NCBI GenBank assembly: GCA_963812915.1
Contig: CAWEXB010000007.1
Location: 124,001 to 188,000 of the forward strand
DNA: 64,000 bases
Origin: JACVRW01 sp963812915
GTDB lineage: Bacteria > Actinomycetota > Thermoleophilia > Solirubrobacterales > Thermoleophilaceae
Direction of reading: 5' to 3'
The notes beneath the pieces were generated by a model. The model searched no databases and had not been told where the DNA came from. It saw only the letters and a program-made list of their open reading frames with translations. A program made the translations under genes and the position numbers. Positions 16,290-26,000 of the stretch are shown piece by piece; the first letter of the stretch is position 1; each line of letters opens with the position of its first letter.

Positions 16290-16703
16290 CTAGCTGCCGG
16301 GGCCGGGAGCGGTGAGCTCGAACCACACGCGCGTGCCGTGCTCCCGGCTCACGCCCCACCGAGCGGCGAGCAGCTCCACCAGATGCAGCCCGAAGCCGCC
16401 GTTCCCCCCGTTGGCGCGCTTTGAGACCGCGCCGTGACCTCGGTCCTCGACTTCCACCCGAACGACGCCATCCAGGGCGAAGGTGCGAATACGCACCGGC
16501 GCACCGGGCGGCTGATCCGCATGCCGAATGCTGTTGGTCACGAGCTCGGACACGAGCAGGCAAGCGTCCTCACGCATCTCGGTGTGCGCACGGCCTTCGA
16601 GCCACCGCGAGACGGCCGCGCGCGCGGCCAACGGCGCCGCGGGCTCGCAGGCCACCGTCGCCTCGCCCACCTGGACAAGGCCTTCTCCTTGATCTGGCGA
16701 CAT
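16290..16703 (-). CDS. RsbW-like serine kinase / anti-sigma factor (HATPase)
   Basis: 137 residues of the HATPase_c_2 family: N-box LVSELVTNSIRHA, G1 box VEVEDRGHGAV and G2 box GGNGGFGLHLVELLA. No transmembrane or sensor domain. Such proteins bind a sigma factor and phosphorylate a STAS antagonist; the STAS gene downstream is the probable partner. A good AGGAGG ribosome-binding site precedes the ATG, so this gene is SD-led, unlike many here. The target sigma factor is not identified; a frameshifted ECF sigma gene lies 0.6 kb away on the opposite strand. Confidence 0.85.
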   Translation of the reverse strand: MSPDQGEGLVQVGEATVACEPAAPLAARAAVSRWLEGRAHTEMREDACLLVSELVTNSIRHADQPPGAPVRIRTFALDGVVRVEVEDRGHGAVSKRANGGNGGFGLHLVELLAARWGVSREHGTRVWFELTAPGPGS

Positions 16704-17017
16704 AGCATCCTCCTGGGAACTCCCGCACGACCCGGTTCCGGCTAAGACGGTCCGGCGGGCACTCCGTAGGTATGGAGGAACAGGTCCGGCGCTTCTCGCC
16801 AGTTGCGAAGCTGATCGAGCCGCGTCAAAACTGAGGCTCCACGGACAGATTACCCGGCCCCAACGACAACCATGCGCGAGTCACAAGGCGATATCGAGCG
16901 GCCGTCTGCCTGGCGCCGCGTGGGCTATGCTGGCCGGGACGGATCCGCTTGGGGGTTCTCGATCTTCCTCCGCCTTGCTCGCGGCCGCGCTTCAGAGGGA
17001 GACGGAAGGCGGCTCCC
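16704..17017. other. 314-bp intergenic region
   Basis: Separates the divergent RsbW-like and DUF2294 genes. The only marked element is TATGCT at 16926-16931, a possible -10 box giving a leader of about 80 nt for the DUF2294 gene. No ORF with coding character and no clear RNA were seen. Confidence 0.4.
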
Positions 17018-17407
17018 ATGGGCGGAACCCAGGATCCCTCCACGGGCAACACGCTGCAGGCGGTGTCCAACGCGATGGTCAAGCTGCACAAGGAACAGTT
17101 CGGCCGCGGCCCCACCAACGCGCGGAGCTACTTCGCCGGGCCCGACACCCTGGTCTGCACGCTGGAGGACTCGCTCCTGCCGGCCGAGCGCATGATGGTC
17201 AAGATGGGCGAGCACAACCGCGTCCGCGAATCCCGCATGTTCCTTCAGGTCGCCTCGCAGGAGCAATTCGTCGGGGCCGTCGAGGAGCTCGTGTCGCGCA
17301 AAGTGAGGGCGTTCTCCAGCGCAACCGATCCCGATGCGGGAGTCGTCTTCGAGGTCTTCAGCTTCGAGCCCGAGGACACACACGGCGACGGATCCAGGCC
17401 GACGTAG
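17018..17407 (+). CDS. DUF2294 domain protein
   Basis: 129 residues from the ATG at 17018; upstream codons are open but do not resemble the family. The sequence LHKEQFGRGPTNARSYF, then DTLVCTLEDSLLPAE and VRESRMFLQV follows the DUF2294 pattern. The family is widespread and poorly characterised; a role in sodium transport has been suggested only from annotation. A GGAAGG stretch ~10 nt upstream may serve as ribosome-binding site. The 3' end overlaps the frame of the next gene. Confidence 0.7.
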   Translation: MGGTQDPSTGNTLQAVSNAMVKLHKEQFGRGPTNARSYFAGPDTLVCTLEDSLLPAERMMVKMGEHNRVRESRMFLQVASQEQFVGAVEELVSRKVRAFSSATDPDAGVVFEVFSFEPEDTHGDGSRPT

Positions 17408-18411
17408 GCGCCAGGCGAGCAAGGCCGGCGACGAACCGGCGTTCTCGCAACTCGTCGAGAGTCACCGGCGCGAGCTGCAGGTGCACTGCTACCGGATGCT
17501 CGGGTCGCTCGAGGACTCGGAGGATCTCGTCCAGGAGACCTTCCTGCGCGCGTGGCGGGGGCGCGCGAGCTTCAGCCCCCGCGAAACGTCCTCGTTTCGG
17601 GCGTGGCTCTATCGGATAGCGACGAACGCGTGCCTCGACGTGCTTCGCAGGCAGGCCACGCCGGATCCTGCCGCCGCACGTGGCGCCGGCGGGGGACCCG
17701 GCGGCCCCGCCTCCGCCCCCGGCTGATCTTCCCTGGCTGCAGCCGTATCCCGATCGGCTGCTCGAGCCGATCGCTCCGGCGGGCGACGAGCCCGGTGCGG
17801 TGGTCGTCGCGAGGGAGACGATCGAGCTCGCCTTTCTCGCCGCGATCCAGCATCTGCCGCCGAGACAGCGGGCGGTGTTGATCCTTCGCGACGTGCTCGG
17901 ATGGTCGGCGAAGGAAACGGCCCTGCTGCTCGAGGCGAGCGTCGCGTCGGTGAACAGCGCGCTGCAGAGGGCCCGAGCGACGCTTCGGGACCGTCTACCC
18001 GAGCGGCGGACCGAGTGGGCGCCGTCGTCGGGTCCGAGCGAGGAGGAGCGCGAGCTGCTGCGACGCTACGTGGAGGCCCACGAGCGTGCCGACGCCGACG
18101 CGCTGGCCGAGCTCCTGCGGGAGGACGCGCGCCTCGTCATGCCTCCGCACCCAACCTGGTACTCGGGGCGGGAGGCGATTATGACCGCCATGCGGCAGGG
18201 CTTCGACCCCGATTTCGGACGGCTCCGCACCCTGGTCGCCGCGGCCAATATGCAGCCCGCGGCAGCCCACTACCTGCGCGCGCCCGGGGAATCGGCCTAC
18301 CGGCCGCTGGCGCTCGACGTGCTTCGGCTCGACCGCGGACGCGTCTCGGAGATCACCTCGTTCGTCTCCCCCGAGCTGTTTCCGGCGTTCGGGCTGCCGC
18401 CGACGCTGTGA
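17334..18411 (+). pseudogene. ECF sigma factor with SnoaL-like C-terminus, frameshifted
   Basis: Region 2 (AFSQLVESHRRELQVHCY, DSEDLVQETFLRAWRG) lies in one frame up to about 17660. The linker, region 4 (LPPRQRAVLILRDVLGWSA) and a SnoaL/NTF2-like domain continue in the next frame to 18411. The switch fits one extra base near 17650-17670, where LDVLRRQ should run into PRILPPHVAPAGD. This order matches SigG/SigJ-like ECF factors whose C-terminal SnoaL domain modulates activity. No usable start is found close to region 2; the only in-frame ATG (17334) would overlap the upstream gene by 74 nt. It is either a recent pseudogene or a sequence error. Confidence 0.75.
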
Positions 18412-18446
18412 CCGATGAGTTTCTCGCGCATCTTCGTTGTAGAGGC

Positions 18447-19094
18447 ATGAGAACTCTCGCTGTCAACACATTCATATCGCTCGATGGAGTCATGCAGTCG
18501 CCCGGTGGCCCGGACGAGGACCCGACCGGCGGGTTCACCCACGGCGGCTGGGGCGCCCCCTACTTCGACGACGAGATGCTGGCGCAGGTGGCCGAGTCCG
18601 ACCCCTACGAGCTCCTGCTCGGCCGCGGGACCTACGAGATCTTCGCGGCGCACTGGCCCTACGACGAGGGCCCGATCGCCGATCGGCTCAACGGCACGCG
18701 CAAGCACGTCGCCTCGACGACGCTCGAGCGCGTGGAGTGGAACAACTCCACCCTGATCACCGGCGACGTCGCCGACTACGTCGCGACACTGAAGCGGCAG
18801 GACGGCCCCGAGATCCAGGTCCACGGCAGCCCGGGTCTCATCCAGACGCTGCTCCGGCACGACCTCATCGACGAGTTCCGCATGTGGATCTTCCCCCTGG
18901 TGATCGGCACCGGCAAGCGCGCCTTCGGTGACGGCACGATCCCCGCCGCACTGAAGCTGGTCGACAGCAAGGTCTCGAAGACAGGCGTCACGATCAACAC
19001 CTACAAACGAGCGGGTGAAATCGACGCCGGGTCCTTCGAATTCGACGAGCCGACCGAGGCCGAGCTCGAGCGGCGCGAGCGTCTCGCGCGATAA
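18447..19094 (+). CDS. dihydrofolate reductase-like (RibD C-terminal fold) protein
   Basis: 215 residues of the RibD_C family: TLAVNTFISLDGVMQSPGG at the N-terminus, LLLGRGTYEIFAAHWP, VHGSPGLIQTLLRHDLID and FPLVIGTGKRAFG. Members bind NADPH, but most are uncharacterised and are not true folate reductases. The start is the ATG at 18447, with an AGAGG 3-7 nt upstream. It stands alone between the broken sigma gene and dnaE. Confidence 0.85.
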   Translation: MRTLAVNTFISLDGVMQSPGGPDEDPTGGFTHGGWGAPYFDDEMLAQVAESDPYELLLGRGTYEIFAAHWPYDEGPIADRLNGTRKHVASTTLERVEWNNSTLITGDVADYVATLKRQDGPEIQVHGSPGLIQTLLRHDLIDEFRMWIFPLVIGTGKRAFGDGTIPAALKLVDSKVSKTGVTINTYKRAGEIDAGSFEFDEPTEAELERRERLAR

Positions 19095-19149
19095 GGTCGC
19101 CAGCCCCGCAAACTGCGGGCGGCCGCCCGGAGCCGTCGGCCCGCGGACG

Positions 19150-19155
19150 TAGACT
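19150..19155 (+). promoter_or_regulatory. -10 box of dnaE (leaderless type)
   Basis: TAGACT ends 8 nt before the dnaE ATG, with no Shine-Dalgarno between. Confidence 0.5.
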
Positions 19156-19163
19156 CGGGATCG

Positions 19164-22100
19164 ATGTCGCAGTCCCCCTGCGTCCACCTTCATGTCCACT
19201 CCGAGTACTCGGTGCTCGACGGCGCCTGCCGCATCGACGCGCTCGCCGAGCGCGCGGCCGCTTTCGAGCAGCCGGCGCTGGGGCTCACCGACCACGGCGT
19301 AATGAACGGAGCCGTGGAGCACTACCAGGCGTGCCGGAAGCACGGGATCAAGCCGATCCTGGGCCTGGAGGCCTACTTCGTCGACGACCACCGCACCCAG
19401 GCGGTGCGTTACGAGCGCAACCACCTCACGCTGCTGGCTGCGAGCGACGAGGGCTTCCGCAACCTGGTCAAGCTGAGCTCGGCGGGCTATCTCGAGGGCT
19501 ACCGGCGCGGCAAGGCGAACGTCGACCTCGAGCTGCTGTCGAAGTACGCCGCCGGCGTAATCGCCCTCACGGGCTGCCTCCAGTCGCGCTTCTGCCGTCG
19601 TCTCGTTGAGGACATCGCACCCGAGGCGCGGAACCACGCCGACCAGCTGCTCCAGGTCTTCGGTGCCGACAACGTCTACTTCGAGCTGCAGCGCAACGGC
19701 GTCGCCGAGCAGGACAAGGCGAACGAGGGCATCGTCCGGATCGCGGCCGAGCTCGGCCGGCCGCTGGTCGCCACCGCCGACGTGCACTACCTGCGGCGCG
19801 AGGACTACGACAACCACAGGGCGCTCCTGTGCGTTCAGACGAAGAGCACCCTGGAGCAGCCAAAGCTCAGCTTCGACCGCAACGAGTTCTTCCTCAAGAG
19901 CTCGCCCGAGATGGCGGAGGCGTTCACGCCGTGGCCCGAGGCGGTCGCCAGCACGCTCGAGATCGCCGAGCGCTGCAACGTCGAGATAGAGCTCGGGAAG
20001 ATGCTGATCCCGCGCTTCCCCACGCCCGCGGGTGAGGCGGAGGAGGCCTACCTGCGCCGACTGGCCCACGAGGGGCTGCGGCACCGCTACGGCGATCCGC
20101 CGCCGGCCGAGGCCGTGGAGCGCCTCGAGCTCGAGCTGGGAGTGATCGAGAAGATGGGCTTCGCGGCCTATTTCCTGATCGTCTGGGACTTCGTCAAGTT
20201 CGCCAAGGACAGCGGGATCGCGGTGGGCCCGGGCCGCGGCTCGGCGGCCGGCTCGATCGTCTCCTACAGCCTTCGGATCACAGACGTCGACCCGCTCGAG
20301 TACGACCTGCTCTTCGAGCGGTTCCTGAACGCCGAGCGGATCTCGATGCCGGACATCGACATCGACTTCTCGGTCAAGGGGCGCGACCGGGTGATCCAGT
20401 ACGTGGCCGACAAGTACGGCCGCGAGTCGGTCGCCCAGATCGTCACGTTCGGCCGCATGCTGCCACGGGCCGCCACGCGCGACGCCGCGCGCGTACTCGG
20501 CTACGACTACGGCACGGGGGACCGGATCGCGAAGCTCATCCCCGAGCCCGTCATGGGCCGCTCGAAGACCTTCGAGCAGTACCTCCAGGAGGAGCCCGAC
20601 CTCCGGCGCGTGTACGACTCCGAGCCCCAGGCGCGTCAGGTCATCGAGGTGGCGAGGGGGCTCGAGGGGATCGTCCGCAACTCCTCGATACACGCCGCCG
20701 CCGTGGTGATCGCGGACCGGCCGCTCACCGACATCGTGCCGCTCCAGTTGGCCGACGACCGCACCGTCACGCAGTACTCGATGAAGCCGATCGAGGAGAT
20801 CGGCCTCTTGAAGATGGACTTCCTCGGTCTGCGCAACCTCGACGTGATCGAGGCCGCGCTCGACATCATCGAGCAGTCCACCGGCGAGCGGCCCGACATG
20901 ACGGCGCTGGCGCTCGACGACGCCAGGACCTTCGAGATGCTCGCCCGGGGCGATTCGATCGGCGTCTTCCAGTTCGAGTCCGACGGCATGCGCGACGCGC
21001 TGAAGAAGATCAAGCCGAGCGAGTTCAACGATCTGGTCGCGCTCGTGTCGCTCTACCGCCCGGGCGCCATGCGGTACATCGACACGTACGCCCTCAACAA
21101 GCGCAACCCGGACGCCGTGCAGTATCCGGACGAGCGCCTGCGACCGATCACGCAGTCGTCATACGGAGTGATCCTCTACCAGGAGCAGTCGATGCAGATC
21201 GCCAAGACGATCGCCGGCTTCTCCGGGCCCGAGGCGGACGACCTGCGGAAGGCGATCGGCAAGAAGCAGCGTGAGCGGATGGCGGCGCTCCGGGACCGCT
21301 TCTTCGAGGGCGCGCGGGCGAGCGGGACCGCCGAGTCCGTGATCCAGGAGCTGTGGGCGGTCAACGAGGCGGCCAGCGACTACTCGTTCAACCGCTCCCA
21401 CGCCGCCTGCTACGCGCTCATCTCCTACCGGACGGCGTGGCTCAAGTCGAGCTACCCCGCCGAGTACATGGCGGCGCTGATCTCCTCCGTGATGTCCACG
21501 AAGGACAAGGTTCCCTTCTTCGTCGCCCAGTGCGAGGACATGGGTATCGAGGTCCTGCCGCCGGACGTGAACGAGTCGGGCCACGATTTCAAGGTGGTCG
21601 AGGGCAACATCCGCTTCGGACTCGACGCGGTGAAGGGGCTCGGCCACCAGGCGGTCGAGGCGATCATCCGCGCCCGCGAGGAGGGCGGCCCGTTCAGCTC
21701 GATCTGGGACTTCTGCCGGCGGGTCGACTGCCAGGCGGTGAACAGAAAGGCGAGCGAGTCGCTCGTGAAGTGCGGGGCGATGGACTCGCTGCCCGGGACC
21801 CGCACGGGCATCCTGGAGGTGCTGGCGCGTGCCCAGGCCTCGGGCCAGCAGGCCCAGCAGGACGCCCAGCGCGGCCAAGGCTCGTTCTTCGACCTCGACG
21901 ATGGCGGCGCGGACGCGGGGCACCACGACCTCCCGATCCCGTCGCTTCCCGACGAGCGCGCCCAACTGAACTCCTGGGAGAAGGAGACCCTCGGCCTGTT
22001 CCTCTCGAGCCACCCGCTCAAGGAGGTGCGGCCCGCGCTGCGCGCTCGTGTGGAGTGCTCGCTGGCCGACCTCCCGGGCCGGAAGGACGGCGACTGGGTC

Positions 22101-22607
22101 ACTGTCGGCGGCATGATCGCCGAGTGCAAGCGGATCCGCACCAAGAACGGCGACCCGATGATGTTCGCCACCCTCGACGACCTCGAGGGTCAGGTCGAGC
22201 TGCTGGTGTTCAACTCTGCCTACGCGGCCAACGCCGACAAGGTCGACGTGGACCGGATCGTGATCGTGAGGGGACGCGTGGACCACAAGGAGGCGGGGGA
22301 GACCAAGCTCGTGGCGCACGAGGTCGAGCCGTTCGAGCCGACGCGGGATGAAGTGCTACGTGCTGTCGAGCAGTCCGCGGCGGAGCCCGTCGCCCGCCGC
22401 CTCACCCTGCACGTCTCGCCGGACGTGCCGGACAGCTTCCTCGAGGAGCTCAAGGAGGTCGTGGGGCACCACCGGGGCGACCACCAGCTGCTGCTGGCCG
22501 TCGGCGAGCGGCGCCTCTTGCTCGGCGCCGACTACCAGGTCTCCGCCGACAGCGCCTGCCGGGCCGAGCTCGGCGGCCTGCAAGGCGCGGCGCGCGTAGT
22601 GGCGTAG
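19164..22607 (+). CDS. dnaE: DNA polymerase III alpha subunit
   Basis: Replicative polymerase of 1147 residues, standard for DnaE1. In order: PHP domain (HLHVHSEYSVLDGACRIDAL, with metal-binding His residues), the polymerase palm with catalytic Asp pair D397/D399 (MPDIDIDFS) and the third Asp D552 (LLKMDFLGLRN), thumb and fingers, helix-hairpin-helix region (IRFGLDAVKGLGHQAV) and OB fold (VTVGGMIAECKRIRTKNG). Intact with no frameshift. Presence of most PHP metal ligands suggests an active proofreading nuclease, which is an inference. Leaderless-type promoter. Confidence 0.97.
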   Translation: MSQSPCVHLHVHSEYSVLDGACRIDALAERAAAFEQPALGLTDHGVMNGAVEHYQACRKHGIKPILGLEAYFVDDHRTQAVRYERNHLTLLAASDEGFRNLVKLSSAGYLEGYRRGKANVDLELLSKYAAGVIALTGCLQSRFCRRLVEDIAPEARNHADQLLQVFGADNVYFELQRNGVAEQDKANEGIVRIAAELGRPLVATADVHYLRREDYDNHRALLCVQTKSTLEQPKLSFDRNEFFLKSSPEMAEAFTPWPEAVASTLEIAERCNVEIELGKMLIPRFPTPAGEAEEAYLRRLAHEGLRHRYGDPPPAEAVERLELELGVIEKMGFAAYFLIVWDFVKFAKDSGIAVGPGRGSAAGSIVSYSLRITDVDPLEYDLLFERFLNAERISMPDIDIDFSVKGRDRVIQYVADKYGRESVAQIVTFGRMLPRAATRDAARVLGYDYGTGDRIAKLIPEPVMGRSKTFEQYLQEEPDLRRVYDSEPQARQVIEVARGLEGIVRNSSIHAAAVVIADRPLTDIVPLQLADDRTVTQYSMKPIEEIGLLKMDFLGLRNLDVIEAALDIIEQSTGERPDMTALALDDARTFEMLARGDSIGVFQFESDGMRDALKKIKPSEFNDLVALVSLYRPGAMRYIDTYALNKRNPDAVQYPDERLRPITQSSYGVILYQEQSMQIAKTIAGFSGPEADDLRKAIGKKQRERMAALRDRFFEGARASGTAESVIQELWAVNEAASDYSFNRSHAACYALISYRTAWLKSSYPAEYMAALISSVMSTKDKVPFFVAQCEDMGIEVLPPDVNESGHDFKVVEGNIRFGLDAVKGLGHQAVEAIIRAREEGGPFSSIWDFCRRVDCQAVNRKASESLVKCGAMDSLPGTRTGILEVLARAQASGQQAQQDAQRGQGSFFDLDDGGADAGHHDLPIPSLPDERAQLNSWEKETLGLFLSSHPLKEVRPALRARVECSLADLPGRKDGDWVTVGGMIAECKRIRTKNGDPMMFATLDDLEGQVELLVFNSAYAANADKVDVDRIVIVRGRVDHKEAGETKLVAHEVEPFEPTRDEVLRAVEQSAAEPVARRLTLHVSPDVPDSFLEELKEVVGHHRGDHQLLLAVGERRLLLGADYQVSADSACRAELGGLQGAARVVA

Positions 22608-22623
22608 AACCGCTGTCTCTCTC

Positions 22624-22629
22624 TACACT
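22624..22629 (+). promoter_or_regulatory. -10 box of the Cys-rich orphan (leaderless type)
   Basis: TACACT ends 6 nt before the GTG at 22636. The spacing supports this GTG as start and as transcription start. Confidence 0.5.
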
Positions 22630-22635
22630 GGCCAG

Positions 22636-23034
22636 GTGCCACCGCTATCCGCACGCGCCGCGACCGAGCTACACGAATGCCGGCAGTGCTGCTCCTTCTG
22701 CGATCGGGTGGTGCACCCCTCGGGCTGCATTGCGTCGGGTTGCAAGTTCCTCTACCTCTACGACGACGAGGACACCGGCCGCCGCTTCATGGGCTGTCTC
22801 AACAAGGTCTTCCGAGGCGAGATCGACGTCGAGCTGTTCGAGCAGGCGGAACGCACCCGCCACGGTTTCGGCGGCGTGAAGATGACGGGCATACCGCTGC
22901 CCCAGTGCCGCTCGACGGTGGAGCGGGCCTACGACGGCTACAGCGAGGCCTTCCAGTGCGTGAACCCCGGTTTCTTCGCGAAGCCGACGCCCGAGGACTT
23001 CGACGCGGCCTTCGACCTGCGCGACGAGATCTAG
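22636..23034 (+). CDS. Cys-rich protein of unknown function
   Basis: 132 residues with nine Cys: C15, C18, C19, C22, C31, C36, C54, C91 and C108. The first six form a tight cluster (ECRQCCSFC then GCIASGC), suggesting a zinc or iron-sulfur site. There is no signal peptide or membrane segment, and the C-terminal half is acidic. I do not recognise the family. The gene has good coding character, a leaderless-type promoter and a normal stop, so it is probably real. Its 3' end is 16 bp from the truncated kinase relic. Confidence 0.65.
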   Translation: MPPLSARAATELHECRQCCSFCDRVVHPSGCIASGCKFLYLYDDEDTGRRFMGCLNKVFRGEIDVELFEQAERTRHGFGGVKMTGIPLPQCRSTVERAYDGYSEAFQCVNPGFFAKPTPEDFDAAFDLRDEI

Positions 23035-23050
23035 CGCCAGCCCTCGCACT

Positions 23051-26000
23051 ATGAAAGAACACGCGCTCGCGATTATAGGCACAGATAGCCGCCGCGCTAG
23101 ATGCAGAGCACAGCAGGGGACTGGTGCATAGTGAAGTGAAGAAAGAGAAAGTGCTACTAGACGAGGAAGAGCATGCCTACCTGACGGACTACGGCATCAC
23201 CAAACAGCTCCGCGGCGTCTAGACAGACACCGGACGGGTGATGGGGACCCTCGACTACCTCGCGCCAGAGCAGATAAGCGGGGAGAAGGTGGACGGAAGC
23301 GCGGACTGCTACGCGCTCGAGTGCGTGCTCTACGAGTGACTGGCAGGCGCTCAGCCCTTCCATCGACAGTCGGAGGCAGAGACCCTTTGGGCACATATAA
23401 AGGAGGAGAGAGCTGGAATGGAAGGGGTAAGAGGTAACTAGACAAGGTACTAAGGAAAGGGCTCTAAAAGGACAGGGAAGACAGCTTAAAGAACTGCTAG
23501 GCGCTGATAGCAGAGGAGAAGCGGTATACTGGAGCTGAAGAAGATAAGGCAAAAGAGAGGAGCGGGAGGAGCTTGAAAGGGAAGGGAGAGATAAAGAGGT
23601 GAATGTGGGGCGGAGAAGAAGAAGGAGGAGAGCAAGCTAGTGACGGTTCTGTAAGAGGAGATCAGCTTAGAACAGGGAGCTAAAAGGGATACTGAAAGTC
23701 TAAGAGAACTGCTAGAGAGTGTAAGCAAGATAGCAGGCGAAGAGATAGCGGTCTAAGGCGGGAAGAGCGACTAAGCGCTAGGAGACGCGGTGCTGGACAC
23801 GTTCGGGTCACCGGTCGCCAGGAGGACCACGCAGAGCGCGCGCTACGCGCAGCGCTCGAGACGCGCAGCGCGCTGGCGAGAAGGTTCGGAGAAGAGCTCT
23901 CGCTCAAGATAGGCATAGAAAGCGGGCAGGTAATAGAGGGAGGATGCACAAGAAGGAAGGCACACGGTAACAGGTAAGCGACTAGTAGAAGAAGGGAGAC
24001 TCGCTAGCAGCGCAGAGAGAGGTGAGATTCTGGTAGGAGAGCGGAGGCTGACACGGTTAGAGGCGCTTTCGAGCTAAGCAGAGGTGGAGGGTGGGCAAGA
24101 GCTATTAGAGATAAATAGGCAGTGGAGAGGCGAGAGGGATAGAGAGAGAGCTAGGCAGCGCCTAAGTAGGTAGCGAAGTCTGAGCTAAGACTGCTCAAAG
24201 ACACACAAGAGAGGGTAGCAGACCAGTGTCAGGCGCACCTCGAAGACCATCGTAGGCGAGAAGGTGTGGGCAAAACAAGACTGGTGCACGCATAGCGCGA
24301 TAGGCTCGCGCAGGAGCGACGCGTGCTGGTACAAAGGTAGCTGCTTGGACTATGGAAGGGAGATCACCTATCAGACTCTGGCAGAGATACTCAGGGCACG
24401 GCTCGGATATAGAAGGGAGATTAGTAAGCAGGCAGTGAGTGAAGCGCCTTGGCGATCGGGACAATACTCGGAGCTGACGCTCGGCCTCGATCAGCCCGGA
24501 CAGGCTTCACCAGCACGAGGCCAGTGATAGACTGCACGAAGCGTGGATCGAGTTGCTTGGGGAGATGTGCTACGGAGGGCCGGTTACCGTCGTCGTAGAG
24601 GATCTCCACTGGGCCGAGCCGGCTCTGCTCGAGCTGCTCGGAGAAGGCGGCCGCGAGCTGCGCAGCCCCTTACTACTACACACGACGGCACGCAGAGTAG
24701 ATAGACTGCGCAGCCAGACTGGGGTGTAGCGCGCGGTAGCGCATACGGCTGAGGCTAGAGCAGCTGTAGGAAGACAGAGGCGGAGCACATGCTGGTGGAG
24801 ATCGCAGGCGAGCTACCAGAGGTGGTTAGGCGAACTCGTACAGAAACGGGCAGAAGGTAACGAGTTCTTCGTAGAGGAAGTGCTCGGCTCGCTCTTGACC
24901 AGGGGGTACTTCGTCGAGACGAGGGGCGGTGGATCGCTTCACAAGATGCCGGCAACGCTCGATGTCGCAGACTAGGTGCAGGGCGTGATAGGAGCGAGCA
25001 TAGAACTGCTGCCGGCGCCGGAGAAGAGCTGCCCTCCAGGTCGCCGCGGTAATCGGTCGCTCCTTTTGGGAAGGCGCCGTGCGCGCGCTCGCCGAGACCA
25101 CGGAAGCTCGACCTGCGGCTGCTCGAGGAGCGGGACTTCGTCCGCCGCAGTACGCAATCGTCGCTCGAAGGGCAGCGCGAATACGTCTTCAAACATGCGC
25201 TGACACGTGAGGTCGCCTACAGGTCGCTGCCCGCCAGCAGGCGAGCGTTGGCCCATGCCCGATTCGCGGAATGGCTCGAGGGCGCCGGAGGCGGAGACGA
25301 CAAACATGCCCCCGCGCTCGCCCACCATTACGCCGAGGCGGTATCGCCTGATTACGCCGATTTCGCCTGGGCCGGCGACGACGCACGGGCGGCGGCACTT
25401 CGGAAGCAGGCGGTGCGCTGGCTGCGGCGCGCAGGGGAGCTGGCCTTCGGCCGCTACGAGCTGGCCGACGCGGCCGCGCTATACCGCCAGGCGGTCGAGC
25501 TCGAGCCGGAGGTGGCCGTTCGCAGCGAGCTGTGGGAGGCTGCGGCGCAGGCAAGCCTGCTCAGGTTCGACACCGACAGCTTCCGTGAGGCCATGGAGCA
25601 GGCGCTCGATCTGCGGCGCCGCGCGCCGCTAGCGGCGCGCCTCTACGGAGGAGCTCAGCCGGGAGGGGAGTCGACCGTACATCTGGAAGCATCCTCCGTC
25701 GCCCGACGTGGTCGAGCAGTGGATCGAGAAGGCGCTCGAGCTCGCCGAGCCCGGGTCCGAGGCTCGCGCCGCGGCGGTGGCGGCGTGGGCGTCGCTGGAC
25801 CCGCGAGGCGCGCTGCCGCCGCGAAGGAGGCGGTGGAGCTCGCCGAAGAGCACGGCGATCCCGTGCTGTGCGCCGATGCGTATGAGGCTCAGGCAAAAGT
25901 CGCCGTTGCCCAGGGCCGCCTCGCCGAAGCGGGCACCTGGGCGGACCGGAAGCTGGCACTCGTACCCCGGATTGCGGACCCCGACCGACGTTGCGCCCAG

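Noticed and set aside
18297..20693. 798-codon minus-strand frame opposite the DHFR-like gene and dnaE
   Set aside because: dnaE motifs on the plus strand are beyond doubt; the antisense frame has no recognisable domain.
23035..25250. Possible novel RNA or diversity-generating target in the purine-rich stretch
   Set aside because: Kinase, cyclase and ATPase motifs can be read in order, and no reverse transcriptase or template repeat is nearby; a decayed gene explains it better.
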